Assembly: GCF_025907915.1 (NCBI RefSeq)
Contig: NZ_JAPAAF010000004.1
Coordinates: 1-64,000, forward strand
Origin: Gaoshiqia sediminis
GTDB taxonomy: Bacteria > Bacteroidota > Bacteroidia > Bacteroidales > Prolixibacteraceae
Direction of reading: 5' to 3'
DNA: 64,000 bases
Each line of letters opens with the position of its first letter. Within the stretch, counting starts at the first letter, position 1. The notes beneath the pieces are model-generated. The model searched no databases, was not told the DNA's origin, and was given only the letters and a program-made list of their open reading frames with translations. The position numbers and the translations under genes are program-made. Positions 1-9,097 of the stretch are shown one piece after another.

Positions 1-660
1 CGTCGTTGCAGTTCAGCCTGTGCCAGCAGGTCCAGCTGACGGTCGATTTCTTCGACGCGCTGTTTTGGGTAGGCTTCGTTCGGTTTCAGCCCGAGCGCAG
101 TTTGGTAGGATGCTTTGGCGGGTTGCCATTCCTGCTGATTGAACTGCCTATCAGCCTGGTCGATAGCCTGCCGGTAGCTGGCTTCGAGCTGTGCCTGCGC
201 CAGCGAATCGGCTTGTGCCTGCTGTTTTCGCTCCCGCTCGGCTTGTGCCAATAGGGCCAGTCGGCGGTCAATTTCTTCGATGCGCTGTTTTGGGTAAGCT
301 TCATTTGATTTCAGCCCGAGCGCAGTTTGGTAGGATGTTTTGGCTGGTTGCCATTCCTGCTGATTGAACTGCCGATCAGCCTGGGCAATGGCCTGCCGGT
401 AGCTGGCTTCGAGCTGTGCCCGTGCCAGGGAGTCGGCCTGCGCTTGTTGACGTCGTTGCAGTTCAACCTGTGCCAGCAGGGCCAGTTGGCGGTCAATTTC
501 TTCGATGCGTTGTTTTGGGTAAGCTTCGTCTGGTTTAAAACCGATAGCTGATTGGTAGGATGCTTTGGCGGGTTGCCATTCCTGCTGGCCAAACTGCTGA
601 TCAGCCTGGGCGATAGCTTGCCGGTAGCTGGCTTCCAGTTTTGCTTGTGCGGCCTCTTCA
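1..660 (-). repeat. 225-bp tandem DNA repeats inside the TPR-like gene
   Basis: The motif tgttttgggta recurs at 61, 286 and 511, and ccggtagctggcttc at 171, 396 and 621: an exact 225-bp period (75 codons). The bases at 1-62 match 451-512 two periods away with only a few differences. Units further from the edge keep the protein pattern but have diverged in DNA. The array continues past the left end, so copy number cannot be counted. Confidence 0.9.
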
Positions 661-2807
661 TTCGCCATTTGCTGTAGCTTCTCATCAATCTCCCGGATTT
701 TATCTTTGGGATATTGCTCGGCCGGTTTTAATCCCGACGCAGTGGTATAGGCTGTTTTTGCCTGCCGGAAATTTGCTTGAGCAAAAAATTCATCAGCTTC
801 CTTGATTTTAGCTTGATAGGCTTCGTTGAGCTTCTGGGCTGCTACTTGTTGGGCAAGTATCTCGTTGATGCGCAGAATTTGCATTTTCGGATACCTCTCA
901 TCGGGAAAATACAGCAGCGCTTCTTCGTATTTGGTCGCAGCTTCGGCGTAACCCTGTTGCTGAAAGAACTGGTCGGCAGCAGCAATAGCCGCGTTGTATG
1001 CCCCGGTTTGCCGGGTTATCTGAGCTAGTTTGCTGTCGATAGCCTGGATTTGTGCCGGAGGATAAGTTTCGGCGGGCTTTAATGAGTTGGCCGTTTGATA
1101 GGCTGTTTTTGCCTGTTGCCAGGATTCTGCTTGAAACAGCCGGTCGCCTTCGGCAATGGCGGCCAGGTATTTTTCATTCAATTCTTTTTGCTGTTGTTCA
1201 CGGGCCAAGGCTTCGACCGCTGCCAGTTCTTTGGCCCGCTGAAGTGAATCAACCCGGGCAATCATCTCGTCGGGCAGCTGCTCTTCGGGTTTTATATCTT
1301 TTGCCTGAACGAAGGCTTGCCTGGCTGCATCGAAGGCTTCCCTCTCAAGTTCTGTTGTTCCCTGTTGCATGGCTTCCAGGTAGGCTTTCTCGATGGATTC
1401 GGCCTGTTCGCGGAGACGGTTCTGCTCGGCATCGATACGGGCCAGTTGGTTTTTGGGGTAGTTTTCTTCCGGTTTCAGTTCCAGCGCTTGCTGGTAGCCG
1501 GTTTTGGCTTGTCCGAACTGTTTTTGCGCATACGCCTGGTCGGCCAGGGTAATGGCCGAAGCATATTGCTGGTCGGTGGCTTGTTGCTTCAGGATTTGAT
1601 CGATTTCGGCCAATCGGTTTTTTGCCCTGACGTGGTCAGCCCGAATTTGCAATACATCCTGATAGCGCAATTTCGCCTGCATGTATTGTTGGTTTTCGAA
1701 CGCATTGTTGGCTTCGGTGAGCAGCCGCTCCAGTTCCTGGTTTTGCTTTAATTGCCGGTCGATCCTGTTGATCTGTTGGGTGGGATAGGCTTCGTCGGGA
1801 AGTACGGTTTTTGCCTGGATGTACAAGTCGCGGGCCGGTTGCAGGGCGTTTGCGTTAAATTGCTGGTCGGCCTGCGCAATCAGTTCATTATATCGAAGTT
1901 GGGTCTGCTGCTGGACCAGGAGTCGGTTGGATTCGTTCAGACGGTCGCGGGCGTATTTGTCGTTGGCTTTTATGTCTAAGGCGCGCTGATACGCAGCAAC
2001 AGCTCCATCATAACGGGTTTCGGTAAAAAGGCGGTTGCCTTCGGCGATGGCTTCCCGGTAACTCTTTTCCACGTCCTCGGTCAATTCCAGGGCAGCCAGC
2101 ACATCCTGGAGTTCAGCAATCCGGTCTCTTGGGTAAGGGCGGTCGGGAAACAGGTTCAATGCCTCGCGGAATTTGTCGATGGCCAGCTGAAATTCATTTT
2201 TGTGATAAAAGGCATCGGCATCGGCAATGGCTTCATCGTAAGCTTTTTCCAGAGCGGCATGTTCCAGTTCGTCAGCCTTGCTGATGGTTTTTCGTTCGGC
2301 TGCCAGCGCCAGGTTTTGCTGGATGGCTTCCTGGATTTGTTCGCGCAGTTGGGTGTCCGAAAAGTAAATTTCGGCATCAAAATTATCGATTCGGGCATTG
2401 TAAAATATACGGGCAACGGGCTTGATCGTGAATGTTTTATCAATTTCGTCCACTTCCTTGAACAGGTTCAGCACAAAAGGCAGGGGAGGGAACCGGTCGT
2501 TATTTTTAAGTACTTCATCGGGGACAAAAGTGGAAATGATAACAATTTTCTGGAAAAAACCTTCCCGGTTGAAGGTAATCCGGTATTCGTGGTTATAATC
2601 AAATTCGAAATCAAATTTGCCGCTTTTGGCCGGGACTACCGTTTTTTCTGTACCGCCGTCTTTCGATACCGAAATAGTGGCTCCGTCGGTTTTTCCATCG
2701 TCGGAGGTAAGCCGTCCGTTTACAATGAATTTATTCTTGTCCTGGGCAACCAGCAGCAGAACCACTGCAACAGCAAACAACGCTAAAAGTATTTTTCTTC
2801 CGGGCAT
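1..2807 (-). CDS. Giant secreted TPR-like repeat protein (N-terminal 935 residues, runs off the left edge)
   Basis: The frame is open from the ATG at 2807 to the first base of the window with no stop, so this is a partial gene. It opens with a signal peptide (residues 1-22, hydrophobic core LLALFAVAVVLLLVA), followed by a beta-sandwich-like domain of about 120 residues of the carboxypeptidase-regulatory type (motifs VNGRLTSDDGK, GKFDFEFDY, YRITF). From about residue 150 it consists of at least 12 helical units of 75-80 residues, each with a core like QADxxFxxxxWxxAKxxYxxAxxLKPxExYPKxxIxxID, a TPR-like hairpin plus a third helix. Such arrays normally scaffold protein complexes in the periplasm or at the cell surface. 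I do not recognise a named gene. The units nearest the window edge are almost identical at DNA level. Function is not assigned. Confidence 0.85.
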   Translation of the reverse strand, partial: MPGRKILLALFAVAVVLLLVAQDKNKFIVNGRLTSDDGKTDGATISVSKDGGTEKTVVPAKSGKFDFEFDYNHEYRITFNREGFFQKIVIISTFVPDEVLKNNDRFPPLPFVLNLFKEVDEIDKTFTIKPVARIFYNARIDNFDAEIYFSDTQLREQIQEAIQQNLALAAERKTISKADELEHAALEKAYDEAIADADAFYHKNEFQLAIDKFREALNLFPDRPYPRDRIAELQDVLAALELTEDVEKSYREAIAEGNRLFTETRYDGAVAAYQRALDIKANDKYARDRLNESNRLLVQQQTQLRYNELIAQADQQFNANALQPARDLYIQAKTVLPDEAYPTQQINRIDRQLKQNQELERLLTEANNAFENQQYMQAKLRYQDVLQIRADHVRAKNRLAEIDQILKQQATDQQYASAITLADQAYAQKQFGQAKTGYQQALELKPEENYPKNQLARIDAEQNRLREQAESIEKAYLEAMQQGTTELEREAFDAARQAFVQAKDIKPEEQLPDEMIARVDSLQRAKELAAVEALAREQQQKELNEKYLAAIAEGDRLFQAESWQQAKTAYQTANSLKPAETYPPAQIQAIDSKLAQITRQTGAYNAAIAAADQFFQQQGYAEAATKYEEALLYFPDERYPKMQILRINEILAQQVAAQKLNEAYQAKIKEADEFFAQANFRQAKTAYTTASGLKPAEQYPKDKIREIDEKLQQMANEEAAQAKLEASYRQAIAQADQQFGQQEWQPAKASYQSAIGFKPDEAYPKQRIEEIDRQLALLAQVELQRRQQAQADSLARAQLEASYRQAIAQADRQFNQQEWQPAKTSYQTALGLKSNEAYPKQRIEEIDRRLALLAQAERERKQQAQADSLAQAQLEASYRQAIDQADRQFNQQEWQPAKASYQTALGLKPNEAYPKQRVEEIDRQLDLLAQAELQR

Positions 2808-2899
2808 GTCATTACGTGATTGAAAAACTAAAAGTAAAACTATCTTCGCTAAATCGCTATATCCGGCGAAATATTATAACGATTTTGTAAATTGATTTC

Positions 2900-4336
2900 A
2901 TGAACAGAGAGCCTTATTTTGTTGAAGCCTTGTTGCCCATTTTGATTTTGGTATTGTTGCTGTCGCTGAATGTGTTGTTTTTTGATGATACGCTCGCCGG
3001 ATCAAACCAAATGGCCCTGTTGCTGGCAGCAACGGTGGCTGGTATTATCGTTCGGAGAAACGGACAAAAGTGGGAACACACGATCAAAAAAGTGGTGGCC
3101 ACCATTGGGTCGGCCATGCCATCGATGCTTATCCTGTTGTTGATTGGCTCGCTGGCCGGAACCTGGCTGATCAGTGGGGTGGTGCCAGCCCTTATTTACT
3201 ATGGATTAGACATGATTAACCCGCGTTTGTTTTTGGTGACTGCGGTGATAGTAAGCGCTGTTGTTTCGATGGCTACCGGCAGTTCATGGTCAACCATTGC
3301 CACCATTGGGGTAGCTCTGCTTGGAATCGGTAAGGCAATTGGTATGAATGAAGCGGTTGTGGCCGGTGCCATCATTTCGGGGTCCTACTTTGGCGACAAA
3401 ATATCGCCGCTGAGCGATACCACCAACCTGGCGCCAGCCATGGCAGGCACGGATCTGTTTACCCATATCCGTTACATGGTTTATACCACCACACCCAGCT
3501 TGATCCTGACCCTGGTGATTTTTGCGGTGATTGGCTTTCGATACGATTTTGGTCATGCCGTTATTGATGTGGATAATGTGAAATCGGCCGTTGACGGCGC
3601 TTTCAATACATCCCCCTGGTTATTTTTAGTGCCGGTTGTACTGTTGGGCATCATTATTTTGAAAGTGCCGGCCATCCCCTCGTTGATGATTGGGACTTTA
3701 ATGGGCGGAGTTTTTGCTGTCGTTTTTCAACCTCATATCATACAGGAGCTTGCCGGGAATCTGCCCAATTATGCGAAGGCCTCCTACATCGGTTTTATGC
3801 AGGCCATGTTTGGCGATGTGGCCATTGTTACGCCCGATGAGGATGTGAATGAACTACTTTCGACCAGCGGTATGCGGGGGATGCTCGACACGGTTTGGCT
3901 GATTTTGTCGGCCATGGTTTTTGGCGGAATCATGGAAGCAGGGGGCTTGCTGGCGCGTCTGACAAGTCCCATTATCAAGTGGGCGAACTCAACTGGTTCA
4001 TTGGTTAGTTCGACCGTGGTAACTTGTGTGTTTTTCAACGCCACAGCTTCCGACCAGTATATTTCGATTGTGGTGCCCGGGCGCATGTTCCGCAAAAGTT
4101 ACGAGGACAAAGGCCTGAAACCCGAGTTGCTGAGCCGGACACTGGAGGATGCGGGGACCATGACTTCTGTGCTGATTCCGTGGAATACCTGCGGGGCCAC
4201 CCAGTCACGCGTGCTGGGAGTGGCTACCTTCGATTATCTGCCCTATTGCTTTTTCAACCTGATCAGTCCGCTGATGTCCATATTTTTTGCGTATATGAAT
4301 ATTAAGATCCGGCGGATTTTGCCAAACGGGAATTGA
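2900..4336 (+). CDS. nhaC: Na+/H+ antiporter NhaC
   Basis: A 478-residue inner-membrane protein of NhaC family length, with about a dozen hydrophobic segments. The family's conserved core is plain at about residues 130-185: TGSSWSTIATIG followed by SGSYFGDKISPLSDTTNLAPA-like sequence (GDKISPLSDTTNLAP). A second conserved stretch, FNATASDQY, lies near residue 380. It exchanges external protons for internal sodium, or possibly lactate/malate as in some members. It is transcribed divergently from the TPR-like gene with a 92-bp gap. The next gene, a DUF819 membrane protein, follows after 33 bp and is probably cotranscribed. ATG at 2900 is the first start that keeps the amphipathic N-terminus. Confidence 0.92.
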   Translation: MNREPYFVEALLPILILVLLLSLNVLFFDDTLAGSNQMALLLAATVAGIIVRRNGQKWEHTIKKVVATIGSAMPSMLILLLIGSLAGTWLISGVVPALIYYGLDMINPRLFLVTAVIVSAVVSMATGSSWSTIATIGVALLGIGKAIGMNEAVVAGAIISGSYFGDKISPLSDTTNLAPAMAGTDLFTHIRYMVYTTTPSLILTLVIFAVIGFRYDFGHAVIDVDNVKSAVDGAFNTSPWLFLVPVVLLGIIILKVPAIPSLMIGTLMGGVFAVVFQPHIIQELAGNLPNYAKASYIGFMQAMFGDVAIVTPDEDVNELLSTSGMRGMLDTVWLILSAMVFGGIMEAGGLLARLTSPIIKWANSTGSLVSSTVVTCVFFNATASDQYISIVVPGRMFRKSYEDKGLKPELLSRTLEDAGTMTSVLIPWNTCGATQSRVLGVATFDYLPYCFFNLISPLMSIFFAYMNIKIRRILPNGN

Positions 4337-4369
4337 GTTTCGTTTAAAGGCTGATATGTATTGTGTTAG

Positions 4370-5659
4370 GTGAGTAAAACGAATTGTATGCTGATTATTG
4401 TTCTGTTGGTGTTATTATATTTTCTTATTCCGGTAGTCATTATCTGGTTGACCCATCTGTCTAAAACAATTCAAAAGATTGGAGCTGTGGTGATAGCTTA
4501 TGTAACCGGCCTGGTGTTTGGAAATGTGGGAATTCTGCCTAATGCTTCCGCTGCTTTTCGAGAAATTCTGGCCGGGAACACCTGCCTTCCTTCAGACGAA
4601 TTGATGACGTATGCGGAGCAGGGTCTAATTCCTGGCTCCGATCTGCTTGTCAATCAGATTGCCGGCCTTCAGCATACTTTGTTGAATGTGGTCATCCCGC
4701 TGGCCATTCCGCTGCTGCTGTTTTCGCTCAACCTGAAACGCTGGCTGCGCTTGGCCAAAGGGGCCATGTTCTCGTTGCTGTTGGGATTGTCATCCTTATT
4801 GGTTGTGGTTGTGGCCGGCTATTTTTTGTTTGGGAAGCAGATTATGGAAGGCTGGAAGGTGGCCGGGATGCTGATCGGCATTTATACCGGCGGCGCGCCC
4901 AACCTCGCTGCCATCAGCACCGCGTTGAATGTGGAGCCCAACCAGTATATTCTGACCAATACGTACGATATGGTATTGGGCGCTTTTTGCCTGATTTTTC
5001 TGCTCACCTCGGCGCAGCGGCTGTTTAATTTGTTCCTGCCCCGCTTTTCCGATTCGCATCGCGAATTGGTCCATGAACAAATCCGTTTGGAGCAAGAAGA
5101 TATTGACAATTACCGGGGTATGCTGACAGAAAAAGGAATCCCAAAATTAGTAATAGCCTTTGGTTTGTCGGTTTTGATTGCTGCTGCTGGTGGTGGTCTG
5201 GGGCTGCTGTTTCCTGAATCGGCGCAAACAACAGTTGCCATACTTTCCATCACTACATTCAGCCTGGCGGCAAGTATGGTGCGGGCAGTTAACCGGTTGG
5301 AAAAAACGTTTCAGTTCGGTATGTATTTTATCATTGTGTTTTCGCTGATCGTTGCCAGTATGGGCGATTTGCGGAGCATGTTCAGCATCGAATTCCTAAA
5401 CTTGTTTTTTTATGTCATGCTGTCTGTGTTCGGCTCCATGCTGGTGCATGTGTTTTTGTCGTGGCTGTTCCGGGTAGATTCGGATACAACGATCATCACC
5501 ATCACGGCGCTAACCTATTCGCCGCCTTTTGTGCCGGTAGTGGCCGGCGCCCTGAAAAATAAAGATGTTATCATTTCGGGGCTGACAGTGGGCATTTTAG
5601 GCTATGCTTTTGGCAACTACCTGGGCATAGCTTTGGCTTTTTTACTGAAGGGGTTTTGA
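4370..5659 (+). CDS. DUF819 family membrane protein
   Basis: A 429-residue polytopic membrane protein with about ten hydrophobic segments. The family-typical motif YTGGAPNLAAI (near residue 175) followed by NxYILTNTYDMVLG identifies DUF819 (YjcL-like). The function of this family is not established; it resembles solute carriers of the glutamate/Na+ or bile-acid symporter type in architecture. The frame can begin at GTG 4370 or at ATG 4388 (MLIIVLL); the ATG is at least as likely, because residues before it add nothing conserved. It sits 33 bp behind nhaC, so the two are probably an operon and may both move ions across the inner membrane. No regulator is visible. Confidence 0.85.
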   Translation: MSKTNCMLIIVLLVLLYFLIPVVIIWLTHLSKTIQKIGAVVIAYVTGLVFGNVGILPNASAAFREILAGNTCLPSDELMTYAEQGLIPGSDLLVNQIAGLQHTLLNVVIPLAIPLLLFSLNLKRWLRLAKGAMFSLLLGLSSLLVVVVAGYFLFGKQIMEGWKVAGMLIGIYTGGAPNLAAISTALNVEPNQYILTNTYDMVLGAFCLIFLLTSAQRLFNLFLPRFSDSHRELVHEQIRLEQEDIDNYRGMLTEKGIPKLVIAFGLSVLIAAAGGGLGLLFPESAQTTVAILSITTFSLAASMVRAVNRLEKTFQFGMYFIIVFSLIVASMGDLRSMFSIEFLNLFFYVMLSVFGSMLVHVFLSWLFRVDSDTTIITITALTYSPPFVPVVAGALKNKDVIISGLTVGILGYAFGNYLGIALAFLLKGF

Positions 5660-6007
5660 TGGGGGCACCTAGTGCCTAAATGAAAGTGAGGTAGAAGTGA
5701 TTTGAAAGTTTAAACTCTTATTTAAAGTAAGGATGAATGAGATTGAAAACAGCTGGAAACAGAGACTAATTGACTTCCACCGTTTTCGATTGTCTTCTAT
5801 CGTGGTTGTTTCCGCTAAGCGGTTTCAAACCGCTTAGCGGATCGGCAGATACTGCGTACTTATGCACTTATATACTCATGTACTATTTTCTTTCCAAAGA
5901 ATGCTCTCAGGTTGAAGAACATAGTCAACTCATCTGGTTGCTGGGTGAAAATCATCATTTTTTCTTGGCGAAGCGTTTAACTTGAAGTCAAATTAAACCA
6001 AGACGTT
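5660..6007. other. Intergenic region with palindromes, no gene
   Basis: The 348 bp between the DUF819 gene and the PLP lyase carry a small palindrome at 5664-5676 (GGCAC-cta-GTGCC) and a large perfect one at 5812-5840. Open frames here are short, overlap the palindrome and show no signal or family pattern, so I call no gene. Confidence 0.6.
5812..5840. repeat. Perfect 14-bp inverted repeat with one-base centre
   Basis: CCGCTAAGCGGTTT at 5812-5825 and its exact complement AAACCGCTTAGCGG at 5827-5840 flank a single C. Each arm is itself nearly palindromic (CCGCTaAGCGG). There is no T-tract, so a simple terminator is not the obvious reading. It looks like a REP-type dispersed palindrome or a protein-binding site. 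Confidence 0.75.
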
Positions 6008-7225
6008 ATGAACCCTTTTGATCCGGCTTCCCGCATCCAGTTGTTGCGCCAGCAAGACGAATTTGGCGGTGTCAACCCATCCATCACCGATTCGTCAACA
6101 TACACGTTTCAGCATGGAGAAGATATGGAAGAAACGTTTTTAGGGCACCTGGAAGGTTGCTTTTTGTACTCACGCCACTGGAATCCCAGCAATAAGTTTC
6201 TCTCTAATGCGTTGGCTGCCATGGAAGATACTGAGGCAGCCTGGGTGACCGCTTCGGGCATGGCTGCCATCACCTGTGCGCTGTTACAGCTTTGCAGCAC
6301 CGGCGACCATATTGTGACCAGCGTGACTACTTACGGTGGCACCTTCGCCTTTTTGAAAAACTATCTGAAGAAGTTTCAGATTGAGGTCACCTTTGTCAAT
6401 ATTACTGATTTGAAAAGCGTTGAGGCGGCCATCCGCCCAACCACCAAGGTGATTTATACCGAAAGCGTGACCAATCCCTTGCTGCAGGTTTCTGATATTC
6501 CGGAGTTGGCCCGGATTGCCCGTAAGTTCGGCGTGAAGTTGATGGTGGACAATACGTTTACCCCGATGATTATGGCCCCGGCACGGCTGGGCGCCGACAT
6601 TGTGGTGTACAGCATGACCAAATTTATCAACGGGAAAAACGATTGTGTGGCCGGGGCCATTTGCGGAAGCAATCAGTTTATCAACGAGCTGTCGAATGTG
6701 AACGATGGTACGGCCATGTTGCTTGGGCCTGTGCTTGATCCCCTGCGCTCATCGTCTGTCCTGAAAAACCTGCACACGCTGCATTTACGCATGAAGCAGC
6801 ATAGCAAAAATGCCTTGTTTCTGGCCGAAAATCTGGACGAGCTGGGCGTCCCGGTCATTTATCCCGGACTGCCCAAACATCCGCAGCACGAGTTGCACAA
6901 GCGGCTGATGCACCCTGACTTTGGGTTTGGAGGCATGTTGGCCATCGATCTGGGGACGGTTTCTAAAGCTTATGCAGTGATGAATAAAATGCAGTCACAG
7001 CGGGTTGGTTACCTGGCGGTCAGCCTTGGGTACTTCAAAACCCTGTTTAGTTGTTCGGGGCATAGCACATCTTCGGAAGTACCTAAAGACGTGCAGCACA
7101 GAATGGGCCTTTCGGAAGGATTGGTGCGTTTTTCAGTTGGCCTGGATAGCGATATGGAAAGCACTTTTGAAAAGATCCGGTCAATTTTGGAGGAGGAGGG
7201 ATTGATTTCGCATCAGAATAAATAA
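6008..7225 (+). CDS. Cys/Met metabolism PLP-dependent lyase (methionine gamma-lyase/cystathionine gamma-synthase-like)
   Basis: A 405-residue cytoplasmic enzyme of fold-type I. The PLP-binding lysine is K205 in YSMTKFINGKND, matching the family pattern SxTKxxxGHxD with Lys in place of the usual His. Other signatures are YSRHWNPSNK (the YxRxxNPT phosphate-binding region), TASGMAAI, and VDNTFTP with the ring-stacking Asp. Family members carry out gamma-elimination or gamma-replacement on methionine, cystathionine or O-acylhomoserine; the sequence alone does not decide between them. The gene stands alone after a 348-bp gap, and its last 13 bp overlap the end of the convergent outer-membrane protein gene. 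Confidence 0.88.
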   Translation: MNPFDPASRIQLLRQQDEFGGVNPSITDSSTYTFQHGEDMEETFLGHLEGCFLYSRHWNPSNKFLSNALAAMEDTEAAWVTASGMAAITCALLQLCSTGDHIVTSVTTYGGTFAFLKNYLKKFQIEVTFVNITDLKSVEAAIRPTTKVIYTESVTNPLLQVSDIPELARIARKFGVKLMVDNTFTPMIMAPARLGADIVVYSMTKFINGKNDCVAGAICGSNQFINELSNVNDGTAMLLGPVLDPLRSSSVLKNLHTLHLRMKQHSKNALFLAENLDELGVPVIYPGLPKHPQHELHKRLMHPDFGFGGMLAIDLGTVSKAYAVMNKMQSQRVGYLAVSLGYFKTLFSCSGHSTSSEVPKDVQHRMGLSEGLVRFSVGLDSDMESTFEKIRSILEEEGLISHQNK

Positions 7226-8556
7226 TTCAGACCCATGTAAAAGCCAGAATTCCCGTCCCGTTTGTCAGCAGCCAAGCCGTAGTCAAAAGCGACGATGAAA
7301 TTTTCGTTCATCACGACCCGTAAGCCGGCCCCGTAGGTGAGGTGCAATTTTTCGGCCCCGGCATCAAAATAGTTGGCCGGATTGTTGGCCAAACTGAATT
7401 CGGTGAAAAGATCGCTGTTGGGCTCCACCTTCACCTTTTTTGTTACCCGGCCAAAGTCGGCAAAACCATTCAGCCCCATGTAAAAGTTGTTGTTGCGGTA
7501 TTGAAAGCGCTTGAATTTCCAGCGCAGTTCGGTGTTCCCCAGAAGCACACCGTCGCCTACTACCCGGTTGCGAAGTATCCCGCGCAGAGTTTTTGAGCCG
7601 CCCAGCCCTTCGGAAGTAGAGCCTTTCATGATGGAGGTGATGATCTGCGACCGGTAATAGAACGGCACATCACCGCCCAGCGTGGTTTGCCAGGCCAGTC
7701 GGCAGGCAAACGACAGGTCGTTGGGAATGAGCGTGAAATATTGCCGGTGGGTGAGGCTAAGCTGCGAAAAGGAGCTTCCGGCACCCAAAATTTCCGGCGA
7801 AGCCTCCATTACGGCCTCTGTCCAAACGCCTTGCATCGGGTTGGGCCGGAAGTCGCGCGTGTCGTAAACCAAACCGGCCTTGAAGGTGGGTACAAAACCG
7901 CCGTTGGCCTCTTCCGTCGAAATGATTCCCCAATCCACATACTTATCGTACAGGTTGTCAACTTCAGGCAAAAGGTCTTTTTCGTCTTTCCCTTTATTAA
8001 GCTTTTTCAGGTTGAGGTGGCCGGTTTGAAAATTCAGCAGGTTGATACCGGCAATCCAGCGGAAGTTTTCGTTGGTGAGCTTGCCTTGCAGATTCACTTT
8101 CCAGCGAAAAAGTTTACGGTCGTATTTGTAAAACAGGCGGGTAACGTAATCCGGGGCGTCCTCGTCGGTCCAGCTTTCGTTGTAAACCGCGTCGTAGCCG
8201 TTAAATCCGTAAAAGTCGTAGGCCATGTCGGTCAGGTAACTCAAGTCGAAGGAGGTTTGCAACCCACGGATCAGCCGGTCTGAGTCGTAATTGAAGCGGT
8301 ACACGCTGCTGCCCTTAGTGTAGCGCGAAACCTCGAAGTATAACGAATGGTTGTAGGCCGGGTAGCGGCTGCCATCGCCGTAATGGAACAGGTTGACAAA
8401 GCCTCCGTACTGGATGCCCAGGTCTGTGTCGAACGTCACCGCGGGCAGGGCGCCGAAATTCCAGCCGGTTTTTACTACCGGATGTGGCGTTTCTGTTTGG
8501 GCGAAGGCCGGGAGGGTACCAGTCAGGAGAAGCAAAATGAGGACAACGGGTTTCAT
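7213..8556 (-). CDS. BamA/TamA (Omp85)-family outer-membrane protein
   Basis: A 447-residue protein with a clear signal peptide (MKPVVLILLLLTGTLPAFAQ) and a beta-barrel-like remainder of alternating aromatic strands, ending in the outer-membrane signature Y-L-F. Motifs such as GLVYDTRDFRPNPMQG and LGGSKTLRGI are the Omp85 patterns (TRD near the barrel start, LRG in the lid-loop region). It lacks room for POTRA domains, as in the many short surface-antigen D15-like proteins of Bacteroidota. Role is probably transport or assembly in the outer membrane; the substrate is unknown. It converges on the PLP lyase, overlapping it by 13 bp, so neither gene has its own terminator there. A TATCTTCG element lies just upstream of the start. 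Confidence 0.85.
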   Translation of the reverse strand: MKPVVLILLLLTGTLPAFAQTETPHPVVKTGWNFGALPAVTFDTDLGIQYGGFVNLFHYGDGSRYPAYNHSLYFEVSRYTKGSSVYRFNYDSDRLIRGLQTSFDLSYLTDMAYDFYGFNGYDAVYNESWTDEDAPDYVTRLFYKYDRKLFRWKVNLQGKLTNENFRWIAGINLLNFQTGHLNLKKLNKGKDEKDLLPEVDNLYDKYVDWGIISTEEANGGFVPTFKAGLVYDTRDFRPNPMQGVWTEAVMEASPEILGAGSSFSQLSLTHRQYFTLIPNDLSFACRLAWQTTLGGDVPFYYRSQIITSIMKGSTSEGLGGSKTLRGILRNRVVGDGVLLGNTELRWKFKRFQYRNNNFYMGLNGFADFGRVTKKVKVEPNSDLFTEFSLANNPANYFDAGAEKLHLTYGAGLRVVMNENFIVAFDYGLAADKRDGNSGFYMGLNYLF

Positions 8557-8689
8557 TACAGATGAATTTGGTTAGGTGCGAAGATACAGTTTTTGCCATG
8601 ATTTGCATTTTGATCCCATCAGAGAAGGAGACTCCCACCTTCCGTAAAATGAAAGAGGGAAGCCTCTGTTTTAGTTTCTTATTTACAAA

Positions 8690-9058
8690 TCAGTGTTTGT
8701 GCTCTTCTGCTGCTTTCGGGGCAGCCTTTGCCCGGTCGTACTTGCAGCATCCGGGAAGTTTATTGTAAACTTCGTCTTTTGCTTGGTGCAGGTCAGTGTC
8801 GTGTCCAGCGTTGGAAATGGCCATGTGCACTTTGTGCATGTCGGTTTTGCTGTCGTCCAGCGTTACCTCAATTAGCTTGGTTTCCTTGTTCCAGTCGGCT
8901 TTTGAAACGCCTTCAACCGACGATGCAGCCTTTTCGATGCGTTTTTCACACATACTGCAGTTTCCGTACACCTTGAATTTTTCGGTCTTTTCTTTTGCTG
9001 AAAGAACTCCTGTGCCCATCATGATCAGGGCTGCCAGTAGCATTACTTTTGTTTTCAT
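8690..9058 (-). CDS. Secreted heavy-metal-associated (HMA) domain protein
   Basis: A 122-residue protein with a signal peptide (MKTKVMLLAALIMMGTGVLSA) and an HMA ferredoxin-like fold carrying the metal pair in GNCSMCEKRIEKA. A second possible metal site is GCCKYD near the C-terminus, and the tail ends EEHKH. This is a likely periplasmic copper chaperone feeding the adaptor protein upstream in the same operon (40-bp gap). I chose ATG 9058, which starts the signal peptide; an in-frame ATG at 9088 would put ten extra residues in front of it. It is the last gene of the efflux locus. Confidence 0.85.
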   Translation of the reverse strand: MKTKVMLLAALIMMGTGVLSAKEKTEKFKVYGNCSMCEKRIEKAASSVEGVSKADWNKETKLIEVTLDDSKTDMHKVHMAISNAGHDTDLHQAKDEVYNKLPGCCKYDRAKAAPKAAEEHKH

Positions 9059-9097
9059 CTTTTTGAATTTTAAGTGGTTAATAAACAATTGTTGTGA

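Noticed and set aside
1052-2786. Plus-strand open frames within the first 2.8 kb
   Set aside because: They lie opposite the repeat-protein gene, whose frame is open for 935 codons with a signal peptide and clear repeat pattern; the plus frames only mirror its codon bias.
5770-5985. 71-codon open frame on the plus strand
   Set aside because: It runs through the 29-bp palindrome, starts in no recognisable context and has no signal or family pattern.
8557-8689. Terminator for the efflux operon
   Set aside because: Only short, weak stems can be drawn here; none is convincing.
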